From Sedimentisphaerales bacterium (GTDB taxonomy: Bacteria > Planctomycetota > Phycisphaerae > Sedimentisphaerales > Anaerobacaceae), in contig JAFGTU010000051.1 in assembly GCA_016933985.1 (NCBI GenBank), forward strand, positions 1-19,748: a DNA stretch of 19,748 bases. The letters run 5' to 3'. Below the pieces are notes generated by a model. It was not told where the DNA came from. It saw only the letters and a program-made list of their open reading frames with translations, and did not search any database. The translations under genes were made by a program, and so were the position numbers. Shown here piece by piece: positions 6,963 through 15,723 of this stretch (position 1 is its first letter; each line of letters opens with the position of its first letter).

Positions 6963-7026
6963 GTTTTGAGTTGTAAGTGTTGAGTTTTGAGTTGGAACTA
7001 CGAATTCACACCTGGGAACTCAAAAC
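6963..7026. repeat. GTTTTGAGTT direct and inverted repeats in the leader
   Basis: GTTTTGAGTT occurs at 6963-6972 and 6984-6993, and its exact reverse complement AACTCAAAAC at 7017-7026, ending about 20 bases before the ATG of the BamD-like gene. The RNA could fold as a 10-bp stem using either left copy. Whether this regulates translation or is a decayed dispersed repeat cannot be told here. Confidence 0.6.
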
Positions 7027-7047
7027 CAATAATGACAGGATGAAGCT

Positions 7048-8007
7048 ATGCTAAAATACACGTTTATACTTGCAGCACTGCTTATAATTGGCCTTCCGCC
7101 CGCGTTTTCATTTCCCTCGCCGGATGTCTGGAGACTTGACAACGACGAGAAATGGACGCTCATATCGCCCGACGATAAGTTCCTCGTTGCCGTCGCCGAG
7201 GTCAAGAAGCTCGTAAACACAGGCCAAACCGAACCAGCCCGACTGGCCTATGAACAACTGAAAAAAGACTTCCCGGAGCTGGCCGACCCCGACCTCGACG
7301 CCTTCATTGAAGCCGATTTGCTATTCTCCCAGGGAAAATTCACAAAGGCTTACAGGGCTTACGAAAAAATCATCAAGGAACGCCCGCAGAGCAGACTTCG
7401 CCCGGCAATCCTCGATCGACAGTATGCAATCGGAACCGCTTACCTCGGCGGGCTGAAAAAATCCGTCCTGCGAGTCATTAAGCTCAAAGGCGACCCAGAG
7501 GGCGTCAGAATCATGGAGACTATCACCGACCGCGCTGGAATACAGTCCGCACTGGGCCTGCGAGCCTCGCTTGCAGTCGTCGAGAACTACCACAAGAGAG
7601 AATTGTTCAACGATGAGTATGACAAATGGCATGATGATATCTCCCCGCAATACAAAACCGGACAAATCGCAAAAGACGCGCTGCTCGGAATGGCCGCTTC
7701 AAAACACGCCATATATAACAGGCAGCCTGAAGAGAAAAGGGCATTCTACGACGCCGCCAATCTACTCACCGCAAGGACGAACTACGAAAACTTCGTGGAT
7801 AATTACCCTAAAGACGCCGAAAGGCTCGGAACAAGCGAAATAATTGAGCAGATAGACGAGCAACTCGCCGAAAAGCACCTCGTCATCGCTAAATACTATC
7901 ACAGAACCGGACACATCCAGGCGGCAAACCTCTACTACGATATGGTCCTCCGAGACTACCCACAAACGGATGCCGCCCAGGCAGCAAGACAAAGCCGCAA
8001 CTACTGA
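7048..8007 (+). CDS. BamD-like tetratricopeptide-repeat protein
   Basis: A 319-residue exported protein. The N-terminus MLKYTFILAALLIIGLPPAFS is a signal peptide with a likely signal-peptidase-I cut; there is no lipobox cysteine, unlike classical BamD. The mature part is helical, with TPR-like units such as the AYRAYEKIIKERPQSRLRP segment (about residues 104-122) and a C-terminal unit, NLYYDMVLRDYPQTDAAQAA. These match the YfiO/BamD family, which helps insert beta-barrel proteins into the outer membrane. An LptE-like gene follows after 18 bases, which supports an outer-membrane assembly role. A generic TPR protein is the main alternative. A weak AGGA site precedes the ATG. Confidence 0.7.
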   Translation: MLKYTFILAALLIIGLPPAFSFPSPDVWRLDNDEKWTLISPDDKFLVAVAEVKKLVNTGQTEPARLAYEQLKKDFPELADPDLDAFIEADLLFSQGKFTKAYRAYEKIIKERPQSRLRPAILDRQYAIGTAYLGGLKKSVLRVIKLKGDPEGVRIMETITDRAGIQSALGLRASLAVVENYHKRELFNDEYDKWHDDISPQYKTGQIAKDALLGMAASKHAIYNRQPEEKRAFYDAANLLTARTNYENFVDNYPKDAERLGTSEIIEQIDEQLAEKHLVIAKYYHRTGHIQAANLYYDMVLRDYPQTDAAQAARQSRNY

Positions 8008-8025
8008 AAGATGAGAGACAGATAA

Positions 8026-8580
8026 ATGAGAACTGACTGTAACGACTATACAAGAAGCGATCAAAACCCTTCTCGCTGCCTCGCACTGTTTCTCTGCACA
8101 GCATTCGCGCTCGCATTGAACGGTTGTGCGGGAATGTTCGGCTATTCGGATGAATCCCTCTTCCCGCAGAACGTCAGCACCGTCCGCCTCGAAATGTTTG
8201 ACAATCAGACCTTCCGACGCGGCACGGAATATGAACTCTCCGACGCTTTGGCAAAAAGAATCGAAGCCGATACGCCCTACAAGATAGTCACCAGCGCAGA
8301 CCGCGCAGATACCGTAATCAGCGGACGAATAACCAATATCAGCGAATCGGCGCTCAGCATCGACCGTGAGCTCGGAACCGTCCTCGAAAGGGAGCTGCAA
8401 ATCGTCGCGATGGTAAACTGGAAAAACCTCAGAACCGGCGAACTGATCATAGAAAATCAAAGCGTTACGGCCTTGGCAAGCTACGCTGCCCTGCAAAACC
8501 AGGACTTCCAGTACGCATCGACCCTCGCCGCAAACAAACTCGCCGAAAAGATCGTAGAATTGATGGAAAAACAATGGTAG
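8026..8580 (+). CDS. LptE-like outer-membrane assembly lipoprotein
   Basis: A 184-residue lipoprotein with a hydrophobic stretch and lipobox ALNGC (lipidation at C34). The body follows the LptE-family pattern: a V-x-T-V-R-L-x-M-F-D-N-Q-T strand near residue 50, then ELSDALAKRIEADT, then a variable-region strand with ADTVISGRITNISESAL. LptE plugs the LptD barrel that delivers LPS to the outer surface. The N-terminal region before the hydrophobic core is unusually long and polar (about 17 residues), so a later start is possible, but I see no better start codon. It lies 18 bases after the BamD-like gene and 94 bases before ftsH, and the three probably form one unit. Confidence 0.72.
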   Translation: MRTDCNDYTRSDQNPSRCLALFLCTAFALALNGCAGMFGYSDESLFPQNVSTVRLEMFDNQTFRRGTEYELSDALAKRIEADTPYKIVTSADRADTVISGRITNISESALSIDRELGTVLERELQIVAMVNWKNLRTGELIIENQSVTALASYAALQNQDFQYASTLAANKLAEKIVELMEKQW

Positions 8581-8674
8581 ATGCCGTGCCGGTCAGAGCC
8601 GGCCGGATAGTGCTAAGTGGCGACTCGTGATTCGTAGCAAATTCGCACAGTAGCAGCAGACCACGTGAGACAAT

Positions 8675-10693
8675 ATGACCGAAAATCAAGATAAAAAACC
8701 CAGCCCGAGACGCCGCACAACGCGGAACAAGCCGGCCAAAAAGTCCCCTCTTCCGACCTATAAGAGAGGACCGTCTGTTTGGCTTATCATTCTGCTCGTC
8801 GTAATCACCGGCATGATGATATTCAACCAGTCAAGAGGAGTTGAGAGCATCAGGTGGGACCAATTCGTCCAGCTCGTCGAGAACAAGCACATCGAGAGCC
8901 TTACAATAAAAGACACCGAAATTACCGGCGAGTACAACCAGGCATATCTCCAGAACAGCAAAGACACCTCCAAAAAATTCGCCGTGGACTACAAGGAGGC
9001 AGTGCAGGCCGACAGGCTCAACGAGCTGCTCAAACAAATGGAGCCGGACGGCGTCAAGATAAATATTGAACCGCCCAGACTGTGGCTTTATATGCTCATG
9101 CAGTGGCTCCTGCCCCTAATAGTGCTCGTTGCCGTATTCTACTTCCTCTTCGCACGAAATCTTCGCGGCGGCGCAGGCGGAATGCTCATGTCCTTCGGTA
9201 GAAGCAAGCATCGACTCCATAGCAAGGACCATGCCAAAGTCACTTTTCGCGACGTCGCAGGGATCGACGAGGCGAAGGAAGAGCTCTCCGAAATCATCGA
9301 GTTCCTAAAGAACCCCAAAAAGTTCCAACGGCTCGGAGGCCGCATACCGCGCGGAGTCCTGCTCGTAGGACCGCCCGGTTGCGGCAAAACGCTCCTTGCA
9401 AAAGCTATTGCAGGTGAGGCCGACGTCCCCTTTTTCAGCATATCCGGCAGTGACTTCGTCGAGATGTTCGTCGGGGTCGGAGCCTCAAGAGTCCGAGACC
9501 TCTTCAAACAGGCAAAAGACAACTCCCCCTGCATTATCTTCCTTGATGAAGTGGACGCAATAGGACGAAAACGCGGTCCGGGCTTCGTGGGCGGAGGACA
9601 CGATGAACGAGAGCAGACCCTCAACGCAATACTCGTAGAGATGGACGGATTCGAGACCAATGACCAGGTGATAGTCATAGCCGCGACCAACCGCGCCGAC
9701 ATACTCGACCACGCGCTGACCCGACCCGGAAGATTCGATAGGCAGGTCTTTGTGCCGCTGCCTGATCTCAAGGGAAGGGCCGAAATTCTCACCGTCCACG
9801 CTAAGAAAGTCAAACTCGGTTCCGACGCCAACCTCGAAAGACTCGCACGCGGAACGCCAATGTTCAGCGGAGCCGATCTGGCGGCAATTATAAATGAAGC
9901 CGCACTCGCCGCAACAATGGCCGACAAAGAGAATATCGAAATGGCAGACCTCGAAGAGGCAAGAGATAAGGTCCGTTGGGGAAGGGCAAAGACCAGCCGA
10001 GTCGTCGATAAAAACGAAAAGGAGATCACCGCCTACCACGAAGCCGGACACACGCTCGTGCAATCGCTCCTCGAAGACGCAGACCCCCTCCACAAGGTCA
10101 GCATAATACCAAGAGGACCGATGGGAGGAGCGACCTTCGCCCTGCCCGAAAAGGACAGAAATATATTCACTAAGAAATACTGCATGGCACTCCTGAAGGT
10201 CTGCTTCGGAGGCAGAATCGCCGAGGAGCTCTTCTGCGACGATATCTCCAGCGGCGCACAATCGGATATACAGCAGGCCACCAGAATCGCAAAGCAGATG
10301 GTCCTTACATGGGGAATGAGCCCCGAGCTTGGACTGGTCAGCTATGGGCCGGAGGCCGGCCTCAGCGATTCCTTCTATGTTATCCCTGGAGAGAAGGAGT
10401 ATTCCGAGCAAACCGCCGAGACAATCGATCACGAGGTCAGAAAATTCATCGACCAGGCATACGCCGAAACCAAAGAACTGATACAGAAAAACAAGGACAA
10501 CCTCGAAAAGATCGCAAAGGCACTCTTGAAATACGAAACGCTCGACGCCGACGACGTCCAGATGCTCCTTGACGGCGGACACCTCGATAAACCCACAGTC
10601 ACCGACCTCCTCGCCGCAGAGCAGGCTAAGACCGCAAGCTCCCGGAAGGAGCACGAAAAGAAAGATTCACAAAACGAAGAGCCAGCCGCTTAA
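8675..10693 (+). CDS. ftsH: ATP-dependent zinc metalloprotease FtsH
   Basis: A 672-residue membrane-bound AAA+ protease that unfolds and degrades membrane and short-lived cytosolic proteins. It has a basic, proline-rich N-terminus, a first membrane segment (about residues 30-48), a periplasmic domain, and a second membrane segment (about 132-153). Walker A GPPGCGKT is at 232-239, Walker B IIFLDE at 287-292, and the second region of homology includes ATNRADILDHALTRPGRFDR. The zinc site is HEAGH at 455-459 with the third ligand probably D531 in GAQSD. All catalytic elements are present and the length is normal. The tail after about residue 640 is charged and low in complexity. In E. coli FtsH controls LPS synthesis by degrading LpxC, so its place after an LptE-like gene is suggestive. 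Confidence 0.97.
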   Translation: MTENQDKKPSPRRRTTRNKPAKKSPLPTYKRGPSVWLIILLVVITGMMIFNQSRGVESIRWDQFVQLVENKHIESLTIKDTEITGEYNQAYLQNSKDTSKKFAVDYKEAVQADRLNELLKQMEPDGVKINIEPPRLWLYMLMQWLLPLIVLVAVFYFLFARNLRGGAGGMLMSFGRSKHRLHSKDHAKVTFRDVAGIDEAKEELSEIIEFLKNPKKFQRLGGRIPRGVLLVGPPGCGKTLLAKAIAGEADVPFFSISGSDFVEMFVGVGASRVRDLFKQAKDNSPCIIFLDEVDAIGRKRGPGFVGGGHDEREQTLNAILVEMDGFETNDQVIVIAATNRADILDHALTRPGRFDRQVFVPLPDLKGRAEILTVHAKKVKLGSDANLERLARGTPMFSGADLAAIINEAALAATMADKENIEMADLEEARDKVRWGRAKTSRVVDKNEKEITAYHEAGHTLVQSLLEDADPLHKVSIIPRGPMGGATFALPEKDRNIFTKKYCMALLKVCFGGRIAEELFCDDISSGAQSDIQQATRIAKQMVLTWGMSPELGLVSYGPEAGLSDSFYVIPGEKEYSEQTAETIDHEVRKFIDQAYAETKELIQKNKDNLEKIAKALLKYETLDADDVQMLLDGGHLDKPTVTDLLAAEQAKTASSRKEHEKKDSQNEEPAA

Positions 10694-11080
10694 CGTCGCC
10701 TTCACCTATCTAACGACGGCGTCTAATAGTCTGTCAAACTTGATCCTGCGCCCATAGTCATTGCGAGTCCCATACGAATGTGACAATGCCAAGAACAATT
10801 CTTTGTAAGATTCTTGACCAAATTGGGCGATTGAGAGCCGGCCGCGGACTTGCGAGGGCGGAATGTGCAACTACGCAGGAAAATCCGGCCAAGTGATGAT
10901 GAATCCGGGGTCATGACGCGTCGAAAAAGTGCCAAAATGCTGGATTTTCAGCGAATTGACGCACTTTTGGGCCATCCCGACAAGAATAATGGCCGATAGA
11001 TATCCTGGCAGTATAATTCGTGAAGATTCTAATATTATTGTGGAATTTGGAAGGTTCGGCTGTATAGCCGAGGGTTTAAT
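10694..11080. other. Spacer between ftsH and the UDP-sugar dehydrogenase gene
   Basis: A 387-base stretch without a supported gene. It holds a nested inverted repeat at 10925-10968 (listed separately) and a TATAAT at 11012-11017. No good -35 hexamer stands at the right distance from that TATAAT. A 70-codon minus-strand frame (10723-10935) has no recognisable features. Confidence 0.45.
10925..10968. repeat. Nested inverted repeat
   Basis: AAAAGTGC (10925-10932) pairs with GCACTTTT (10961-10968). Inside it AAAAT (10934-10938) pairs with ATTTT (10944-10948) around a five-base loop. There is no T-run after it on the plus strand, so it is not a plain ftsH terminator. It could be a regulator site or the trace of a small mobile element. 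Confidence 0.45.
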
Positions 11081-12733
11081 ATGGGAAATCCTACAATGAG
11101 TGATTACTCAGTGAGTCCGTCCGGCGAGAAGTTCGCCATTCCAACAGTGCAGGAGTACGCCGCCGAGTTAGAGCGTATAGAGTCGCTGGTGGACGAGGCG
11201 AGGAAACAGGGAATGGAAATCGTTGTTGTGATGGGAGTCGGTTTTGTCGGAGCGGTTATGGCAGCCATTATCGCCGATACCGTTGACAGGCAAACGGGCA
11301 GGCCAAGCAAGTTCGTCATCGGCTGTCAGCGCCCGAGTACTCGAAGCTACTGGAAAATACCGTTGCTCAACCGCGGCGTCTCGCCAGTTAAGGCCGAGGA
11401 CCCCGAGGTCGAGCCGATGATAGCGAGATGCGTACGTGAGAAAAAAACGCTGGCCGCCACCTACAACAGCGATTGCCTGAAATTCGCCGACTGCGTGGTT
11501 GTGGACGTCCAGTGCGATTACACCAAGAACGACCTCGGCAATATCCGGACCGGCAAAGTCGAGATGGGCGCCCTGGAGGCGACCATCAAGACCATCGCCC
11601 TGAAGGTCCCGACCCATTGCCTGACGTTGATCGAGACAACGGTTGCGCCAGGCACGACGGAATTCGTGGCCTGGCCGATTATGAAAAAGGCATTTGCCGA
11701 GCGAGGCATACAGTCCGAGCCGCTCCTCGCGCACAGCTTCGAGCGGGTCATGCCCGGCAGGGAATACATCGCCTCCATACGAGATTTCTGGCGGGTCTGC
11801 TCCGGCTGCAATGCCGAGGCCAAACAGCGGGTCGAGAAATTCCTGCGGGAAGTCCTCAACACCGATGAGTTCCCGCTTACCGTGATGGATAGGCCCATTG
11901 AGTCAGAGACCACAAAGATCGTCGAGAACTCCTTCCGTGCGACAATGCTCGCTTTCCTCGATGAGTGGAGCCTGTTCGCCGAGCGCAACTGCGTTGACCT
12001 CATCAAGGTCATCAAGGCCATCAAGGTCCGCCCGACACACAGCAATATCATATTCCCAGGACCGGGCATCGGCGGCTACTGCCTGCCAAAAGACGGAGGG
12101 CTGGGCTATTGGGCCTACAAGCACATCCTCGGATTCGAAGACGACATATTCAAAATGACAACCGCCGCAATCGACGTCAACGACACTCGCAGTCTGCACG
12201 TCGCGACTTTGACGCGAGACGCCCTGAGAAATATGGGACGCCAGACAGCAGGCGCCGTCGTCCTGCTCTGCGGGGCAAGCTACCGCCAGGACGTCGGAGA
12301 TACGCGATACAGCGGCTCGGAGGTCGTCGTCAGAAGGCTAACCGAAATGGGCGTCGAGATGAGGGTCCACGACCCATACGTCGAGCATTGGTACGAGTTG
12401 GAGAGCCAGGATGATTACCCATCGCCCGGACACTCGCTTTCTCGCTTCTTCCGCAATCAAGAAGGCTTGGTTAATATGCGCGTCCGGAATGATCTTGCGG
12501 CGGCCCTGGCCGGCGCCCAGGCCGTTATCCTTGCTGTCCCGCACTCGCCCTATCTTGGCCTCGACCCCGATAAGATAGTCCAATGGGCCGGAGGACCGTT
12601 GGCGATCATCGACTGCTTCGGCATACTCGACGATGATAGAATCCGCAGGTGCTTCGAGCTCGGCTGCGAAGTGAAAGCTCTCGGCAGAGGACACATCCAG
12701 AGGATAAAAGAAGAAGTGAGGAAGAAAAAGTAG
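11081..12733 (+). CDS. UDP-glucose/UDP-ManNAc-type nucleotide-sugar dehydrogenase
   Basis: Enzymes of this family oxidise the C6 alcohol of a nucleotide sugar to a carboxylate with two NAD+, feeding capsule, exopolysaccharide or O-antigen synthesis. The Rossmann motif is VVVMGVGFVG (G52, G54, G57). The conserved K279 in ETTKIVENSFRA and the catalytic cysteine C334 in GPGIGGYCLPKDGG are both present. A C-terminal domain follows, with VVLLCGASYRQDVGDTRYSG and a VHDPY motif. At 550 residues it is about 100 longer than usual. The extra length lies in about 45 residues before the Rossmann fold and in an insertion after the first strands. I cannot tell which sugar is used. GAGGG stands about eight bases before ATG 11081; ATG 11096 is an alternative start. 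No glycosyltransferase genes are adjacent. Confidence 0.85.
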   Translation: MGNPTMSDYSVSPSGEKFAIPTVQEYAAELERIESLVDEARKQGMEIVVVMGVGFVGAVMAAIIADTVDRQTGRPSKFVIGCQRPSTRSYWKIPLLNRGVSPVKAEDPEVEPMIARCVREKKTLAATYNSDCLKFADCVVVDVQCDYTKNDLGNIRTGKVEMGALEATIKTIALKVPTHCLTLIETTVAPGTTEFVAWPIMKKAFAERGIQSEPLLAHSFERVMPGREYIASIRDFWRVCSGCNAEAKQRVEKFLREVLNTDEFPLTVMDRPIESETTKIVENSFRATMLAFLDEWSLFAERNCVDLIKVIKAIKVRPTHSNIIFPGPGIGGYCLPKDGGLGYWAYKHILGFEDDIFKMTTAAIDVNDTRSLHVATLTRDALRNMGRQTAGAVVLLCGASYRQDVGDTRYSGSEVVVRRLTEMGVEMRVHDPYVEHWYELESQDDYPSPGHSLSRFFRNQEGLVNMRVRNDLAAALAGAQAVILAVPHSPYLGLDPDKIVQWAGGPLAIIDCFGILDDDRIRRCFELGCEVKALGRGHIQRIKEEVRKKK

Positions 12734-12963
12734 TTAACCTCACAAAATGCCCTTGCCGTATCGCTTGTTTTCGATAACATTTTTGTTTTGATCACTCGTG
12801 TTTGTAGTAACATTAGTGCAAAACTCAGATTCACCAATATTTGGCAAATGAACACTTAGTCCGGTTTTGCAATTAGTCGCAACAATTGTAGCATGCGGTG
12901 CTATTCTGTTAATCCGCGTCAGGAAACCAATCAGGTTAAGCCAACCATTAAGCCAGGGACGCT
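12734..12963. other. Spacer ahead of the thiol-redox operon
   Basis: 230 AT-rich bases with no gene. A weak promoter-like pair, TTGCAA and TAGCAT 16 bases apart (around 12865-12895), is the best candidate for the operon start. AGGGA lies about six bases before the ATG at 12964. Confidence 0.3.
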
Positions 12964-14742
12964 ATGCGAGATAGAGCCGCCGCAATTCGTTGGACGCCAA
13001 TCGTTCTGATTGCCGCTTCTTGCGCCTGTGCCCAGGCGGCCCGCGCACAAGCCGCTCCGCCCGGAAACGCCGTCGAGCTGGCAAGACACCTCAACGAATC
13101 CTCATCCGTCCGCGCCGAACCGGCCAGATTGGGCTCAAAACCTGGAATCGCTTTGAGCTTTGAGGGAACAGACGACCTGCACTATTACGCAAAACCCGAA
13201 ACCGCACCCCCTCCGGGCCTCGTTCTCAAGGCCGCGGCAAAATCCGAATACTTCACTTTCGAACCGGCCGTACTCCCAAAATGGCAAATTCTCACCGATC
13301 CGCTCGGCGACAAAATAGAAGTTTTCACCGGAGAATTCACCATCTTCCTGCCTATGGCCCCCGCAAACGCGCCCCCGACGGACACCGCCGACGTCGAAAT
13401 CACCATCTCCGGCATTGCCTGCACCTCGCTCGCCTGCCTCAGCCCATTTCAGCAGAAGCTGAGCATCCCTGTTGACTGGACGCAAAGCCGGTCCTGGAAA
13501 CAAATCACCCTCGAATCAGGCATGCACCCTGCCACCGAATACTCAATCTGGCTCGCACTGCCCATGGCCTTTCTCGCGGGCCTGATATTGAATCTTATGC
13601 CATGCGTCTGGCCCGTCCTGCCCCTTATCGTAATGCGAATCGTCGAGCAGGCAAAGCAGGCCAAAAAGAAATCAGCAACAATGGGCCTGACTTTCTGCCT
13701 TGGAATATTGCTCTTCTTCGCCTGCCTCGCCGGCGCAAACATTATCCTGAAGTTATTCTATGGAACAGTCCTTCAATGGGGCGACCAATTCCGCAACCCC
13801 CTCTTTGTCGGCGGTATGGCGCTGCTGCTGGTAGTCCTGGCGCTTTCGATGTTCGGCGTACTGACAATCACCGTACCGGCTTCGATAATGGGCAAATCCG
13901 GCTCTTCCGGAGCCGTCGCAACAGGCTTTCTCGCCGCGATACTCAGTACTCCCTGCGGTTTCGGCGTAATGGCCGCCGCCTTCGGCTGGGCGCAGGCACA
14001 GCACTGGCTCCTCGCTACGCTCGCCATAATGCTCATTGGTCTCGGAATGGCCACGCCGTACCTCGTGCTGACTTCCATCCCGGCCTTGCTAAAACACGTC
14101 CCTAAACCCGGAAAATGGATGGAGCTGCTAAAGCAAGGCATTGGATTTGCCCTGCTCTTCATTGCGGTCAAGCTGATCGCCGCACTGCCCGAAACGCGAA
14201 AAGCAGATGTCCTATACTTCGCCGTCGCCCTGGCGTTTTGCACCTGGATGTGGGGCGCCTGGACCGGCTTGGCCACAAGGCCCTTCCGCAGACGCATTGT
14301 CAGAATCACCGCCGTCCTTCTAACAATCGGAGCTGGCTGGATATTCCTGTCGCCGCCACAGGCCGACCTTATCAAGTGGCAAGAATATGACTCCGCCGTC
14401 ATAGAAAAAGCATTGGCCGAACATAGACCAGTCCTGATCAAATTCACCGCCGATTGGTGCCTAAGCTGCCAGGCAGCCGACAAGCTCGTTTACGCCCGCA
14501 AGAGTATCGCCGCACTGATACAGCAGAAAAACATCCTCCCCGTTAATGCCGACACCACCGAAAAAAACTATCCCGCAACCGCTGCATTAAAAGACCTCTA
14601 CAATGAGCCTGGAGTGCCGGTCAGTATCCTTCTCCTGCCGGGCAAAGAAGAGCCGATCAGAATGCACGGACCCTGGTTTGCCGCCGAGCTGCAAGAGTCA
14701 CTCCGGAAAATCGCCGGCAAAAGTGAGGACCAAAGCCCATGA
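12964..14742 (+). CDS. DsbD-like thiol:disulfide interchange protein
   Basis: A 592-residue inner-membrane protein that takes electrons from cytoplasmic thioredoxin and passes them to periplasmic thiol proteins. All three DsbD parts are present. After a signal peptide (to about residue 30) there is an N-terminal domain with C153 and C158 (CTSLAC). A membrane domain of about eight helices (about 195-465) carries the two conserved cysteines C214 (LMPCVWPVLP) and C331 (LSTPCGFG). The C-terminal thioredoxin domain has the active site W-C499-L-S-C502. The length matches the family. The next gene overlaps its stop codon (ATGA), so they are translated together. The following genes (CXXC miniprotein, polyferredoxin, TlpA-like lipoprotein) fit a thiol-reduction pathway. 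Confidence 0.9.
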   Translation: MRDRAAAIRWTPIVLIAASCACAQAARAQAAPPGNAVELARHLNESSSVRAEPARLGSKPGIALSFEGTDDLHYYAKPETAPPPGLVLKAAAKSEYFTFEPAVLPKWQILTDPLGDKIEVFTGEFTIFLPMAPANAPPTDTADVEITISGIACTSLACLSPFQQKLSIPVDWTQSRSWKQITLESGMHPATEYSIWLALPMAFLAGLILNLMPCVWPVLPLIVMRIVEQAKQAKKKSATMGLTFCLGILLFFACLAGANIILKLFYGTVLQWGDQFRNPLFVGGMALLLVVLALSMFGVLTITVPASIMGKSGSSGAVATGFLAAILSTPCGFGVMAAAFGWAQAQHWLLATLAIMLIGLGMATPYLVLTSIPALLKHVPKPGKWMELLKQGIGFALLFIAVKLIAALPETRKADVLYFAVALAFCTWMWGAWTGLATRPFRRRIVRITAVLLTIGAGWIFLSPPQADLIKWQEYDSAVIEKALAEHRPVLIKFTADWCLSCQAADKLVYARKSIAALIQQKNILPVNADTTEKNYPATAALKDLYNEPGVPVSILLLPGKEEPIRMHGPWFAAELQESLRKIAGKSEDQSP

Positions 14743-14873
14743 GAAACAAGATGCCTTACATCCTGTTGATAATATCCCTTCTTCTGCTGGCATGTGGGAT
14801 ATTTCTCGGCGAAGTCGCCAAAGTCCTCGGACACGCCGCCATACTCTGCCTCGACTGCATAGGAATCGGGTAA
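14739..14873 (+). CDS. 44-residue CXXC miniprotein (CD1871A-like)
   Basis: A tiny membrane-anchored protein, overlapping the DsbD-like stop codon by four bases and ending four bases before the next gene. The N-terminus MRNKMPYILLIISLLLLACG is a hydrophobic anchor. Then come GEVAKVL and the C-terminal signature ILCLDCIGIG with its CXXC pair. This matches the family named after Clostridioides CD1871A (about 45 residues, ending C-L-E/D-C-I-G-I-G), whose function is not known. Its place inside a redox operon suggests that the CXXC pair exchanges disulfides or helps bind a metal or cluster with its neighbours. That role is inference. The tight coupling on both sides makes it a real gene despite its size. 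Confidence 0.85.
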   Translation: MRNKMPYILLIISLLLLACGIFLGEVAKVLGHAAILCLDCIGIG

Positions 14874-14877
14874 GGCT

Positions 14878-15723
14878 ATGCAAAACGTTCAGTGGAGAAG
14901 AATCTGCCAGGTCGCCTGTGCGGCCCTGACCAATTCCTATTGGTTCTCGCTCGTCTCGAAGACGATATACCAGGGCCCGTTGAAGGGCTTCTGCGTGCCG
15001 GCCCTGAATTGTTACGCCTGCCCCCTTGCCCTCTTTGCCTGCCCCATCGGCACAATCCAATACTTCGTCGCCCACGGCGCATACTATATCAGCCTTTATA
15101 CAATAGGCATCCTCGGCATAACCGGCGCCCTGATAGGAAGAATGGCTTGCGGCTGGATATGCCCCTTCGGCTTCCTGCAGGACCTGCTCTACAAAATTCG
15201 CTCTCGAAAGCTCTCTTTGCCTCGTTGGCTAAGCTACGGCAAATACGCCTCACTGGGACTATTGGTCATAGCAATCCCTCTTGTCACCAGGCAGCCCTGG
15301 TTCTGCAAGCTCTGCCCCGCCGGAGGCCTCGAAGGCGCACTCCCAATGCTTATGATGGAGCCGTCTCTGCGAGAGCTGCTTGGCGGCATGTTCGTACTCA
15401 AAGCCCTCATCGTAGTGTTCTTCCTCGCCGCGATGGTCGCCGTCAAGAGACCGTTCTGCAGGGCCGCTTGTCCCCTCGGAGCGATCTTCTCCTTCTTCAA
15501 CCGAGTAAGCATCCTTAGACTCTCTGTTGACCAAACCAGGTGCACAAAATGTAATAAATGCAAGAAGGTCTGCCCGACGGATATAAGAGTCTATGAAGAT
15601 CCGGATGCCGCCGACTGTATCCGCTGCCTCGACTGCAAAGAAGTATGCCCCGAAAACGCCATATCATACACGCTCGCCGGTTTTCCGATCAAAGAGCCAA
15701 AGGAGGTTCTGCAAAATGATTAA
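14878..15723 (+). CDS. Membrane polyferredoxin (NapH/CcoG-like 4Fe-4S protein)
   Basis: A 281-residue integral membrane iron-sulfur protein. It has cysteine clusters at the membrane ends of several helices: CYACPLALFACPIG, CGWICPFG, CKLCPAGG and CRAACPLGA. Two classical 4Fe-4S motifs follow, CTKCNKCKKVCP and CIRCLDCKEVCP. It belongs with NapH/RdxA/CcoG-type proteins that move electrons to or across the membrane. It starts four bases after the CXXC miniprotein and overlaps the next gene by eight bases, so all four genes of this operon are tightly coupled. The likely job is to supply or accept electrons for the DsbD/TlpA pair. The true donor and acceptor are not visible from sequence. Confidence 0.85.
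   Translation: MQNVQWRRICQVACAALTNSYWFSLVSKTIYQGPLKGFCVPALNCYACPLALFACPIGTIQYFVAHGAYYISLYTIGILGITGALIGRMACGWICPFGFLQDLLYKIRSRKLSLPRWLSYGKYASLGLLVIAIPLVTRQPWFCKLCPAGGLEGALPMLMMEPSLRELLGGMFVLKALIVVFFLAAMVAVKRPFCRAACPLGAIFSFFNRVSILRLSVDQTRCTKCNKCKKVCPTDIRVYEDPDAADCIRCLDCKEVCPENAISYTLAGFPIKEPKEVLQND

Larger units (their letters stand above)
6608..7047. other. Gene-free repeat-rich spacer after the integron
   Basis: No credible gene. From 6654 to 6757 there are GC-rich inverted repeats: CCGGCAGGC (6654-6662) with GCCTGTCGG (6668-6676), and CCTGCCTGTGCGC (6705-6717) with GCGCAGGCAGG (6747-6757). The right part is AT-richer and carries a promoter and a small TTTTGAG-type repeat, both listed separately. 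Open frames on the minus strand here are arginine-rich and look like chance readings of the GC-rich repeats. Confidence 0.5.

Noticed and set aside
9485..10654. 389-codon minus-strand open frame
   Set aside because: Exactly antisense to ftsH codons; its length comes from the codon bias of ftsH.
10723..10935. 70-codon minus-strand open frame after ftsH
   Set aside because: No ribosome-binding site, domain or signal visible; kept only as part of the spacer.
15593..15715. Longer N-terminus for the TlpA-like protein
   Set aside because: These 41 codons overlap the polyferredoxin ferredoxin motifs; the ribosome-binding site and signal peptide place the start at 15716.
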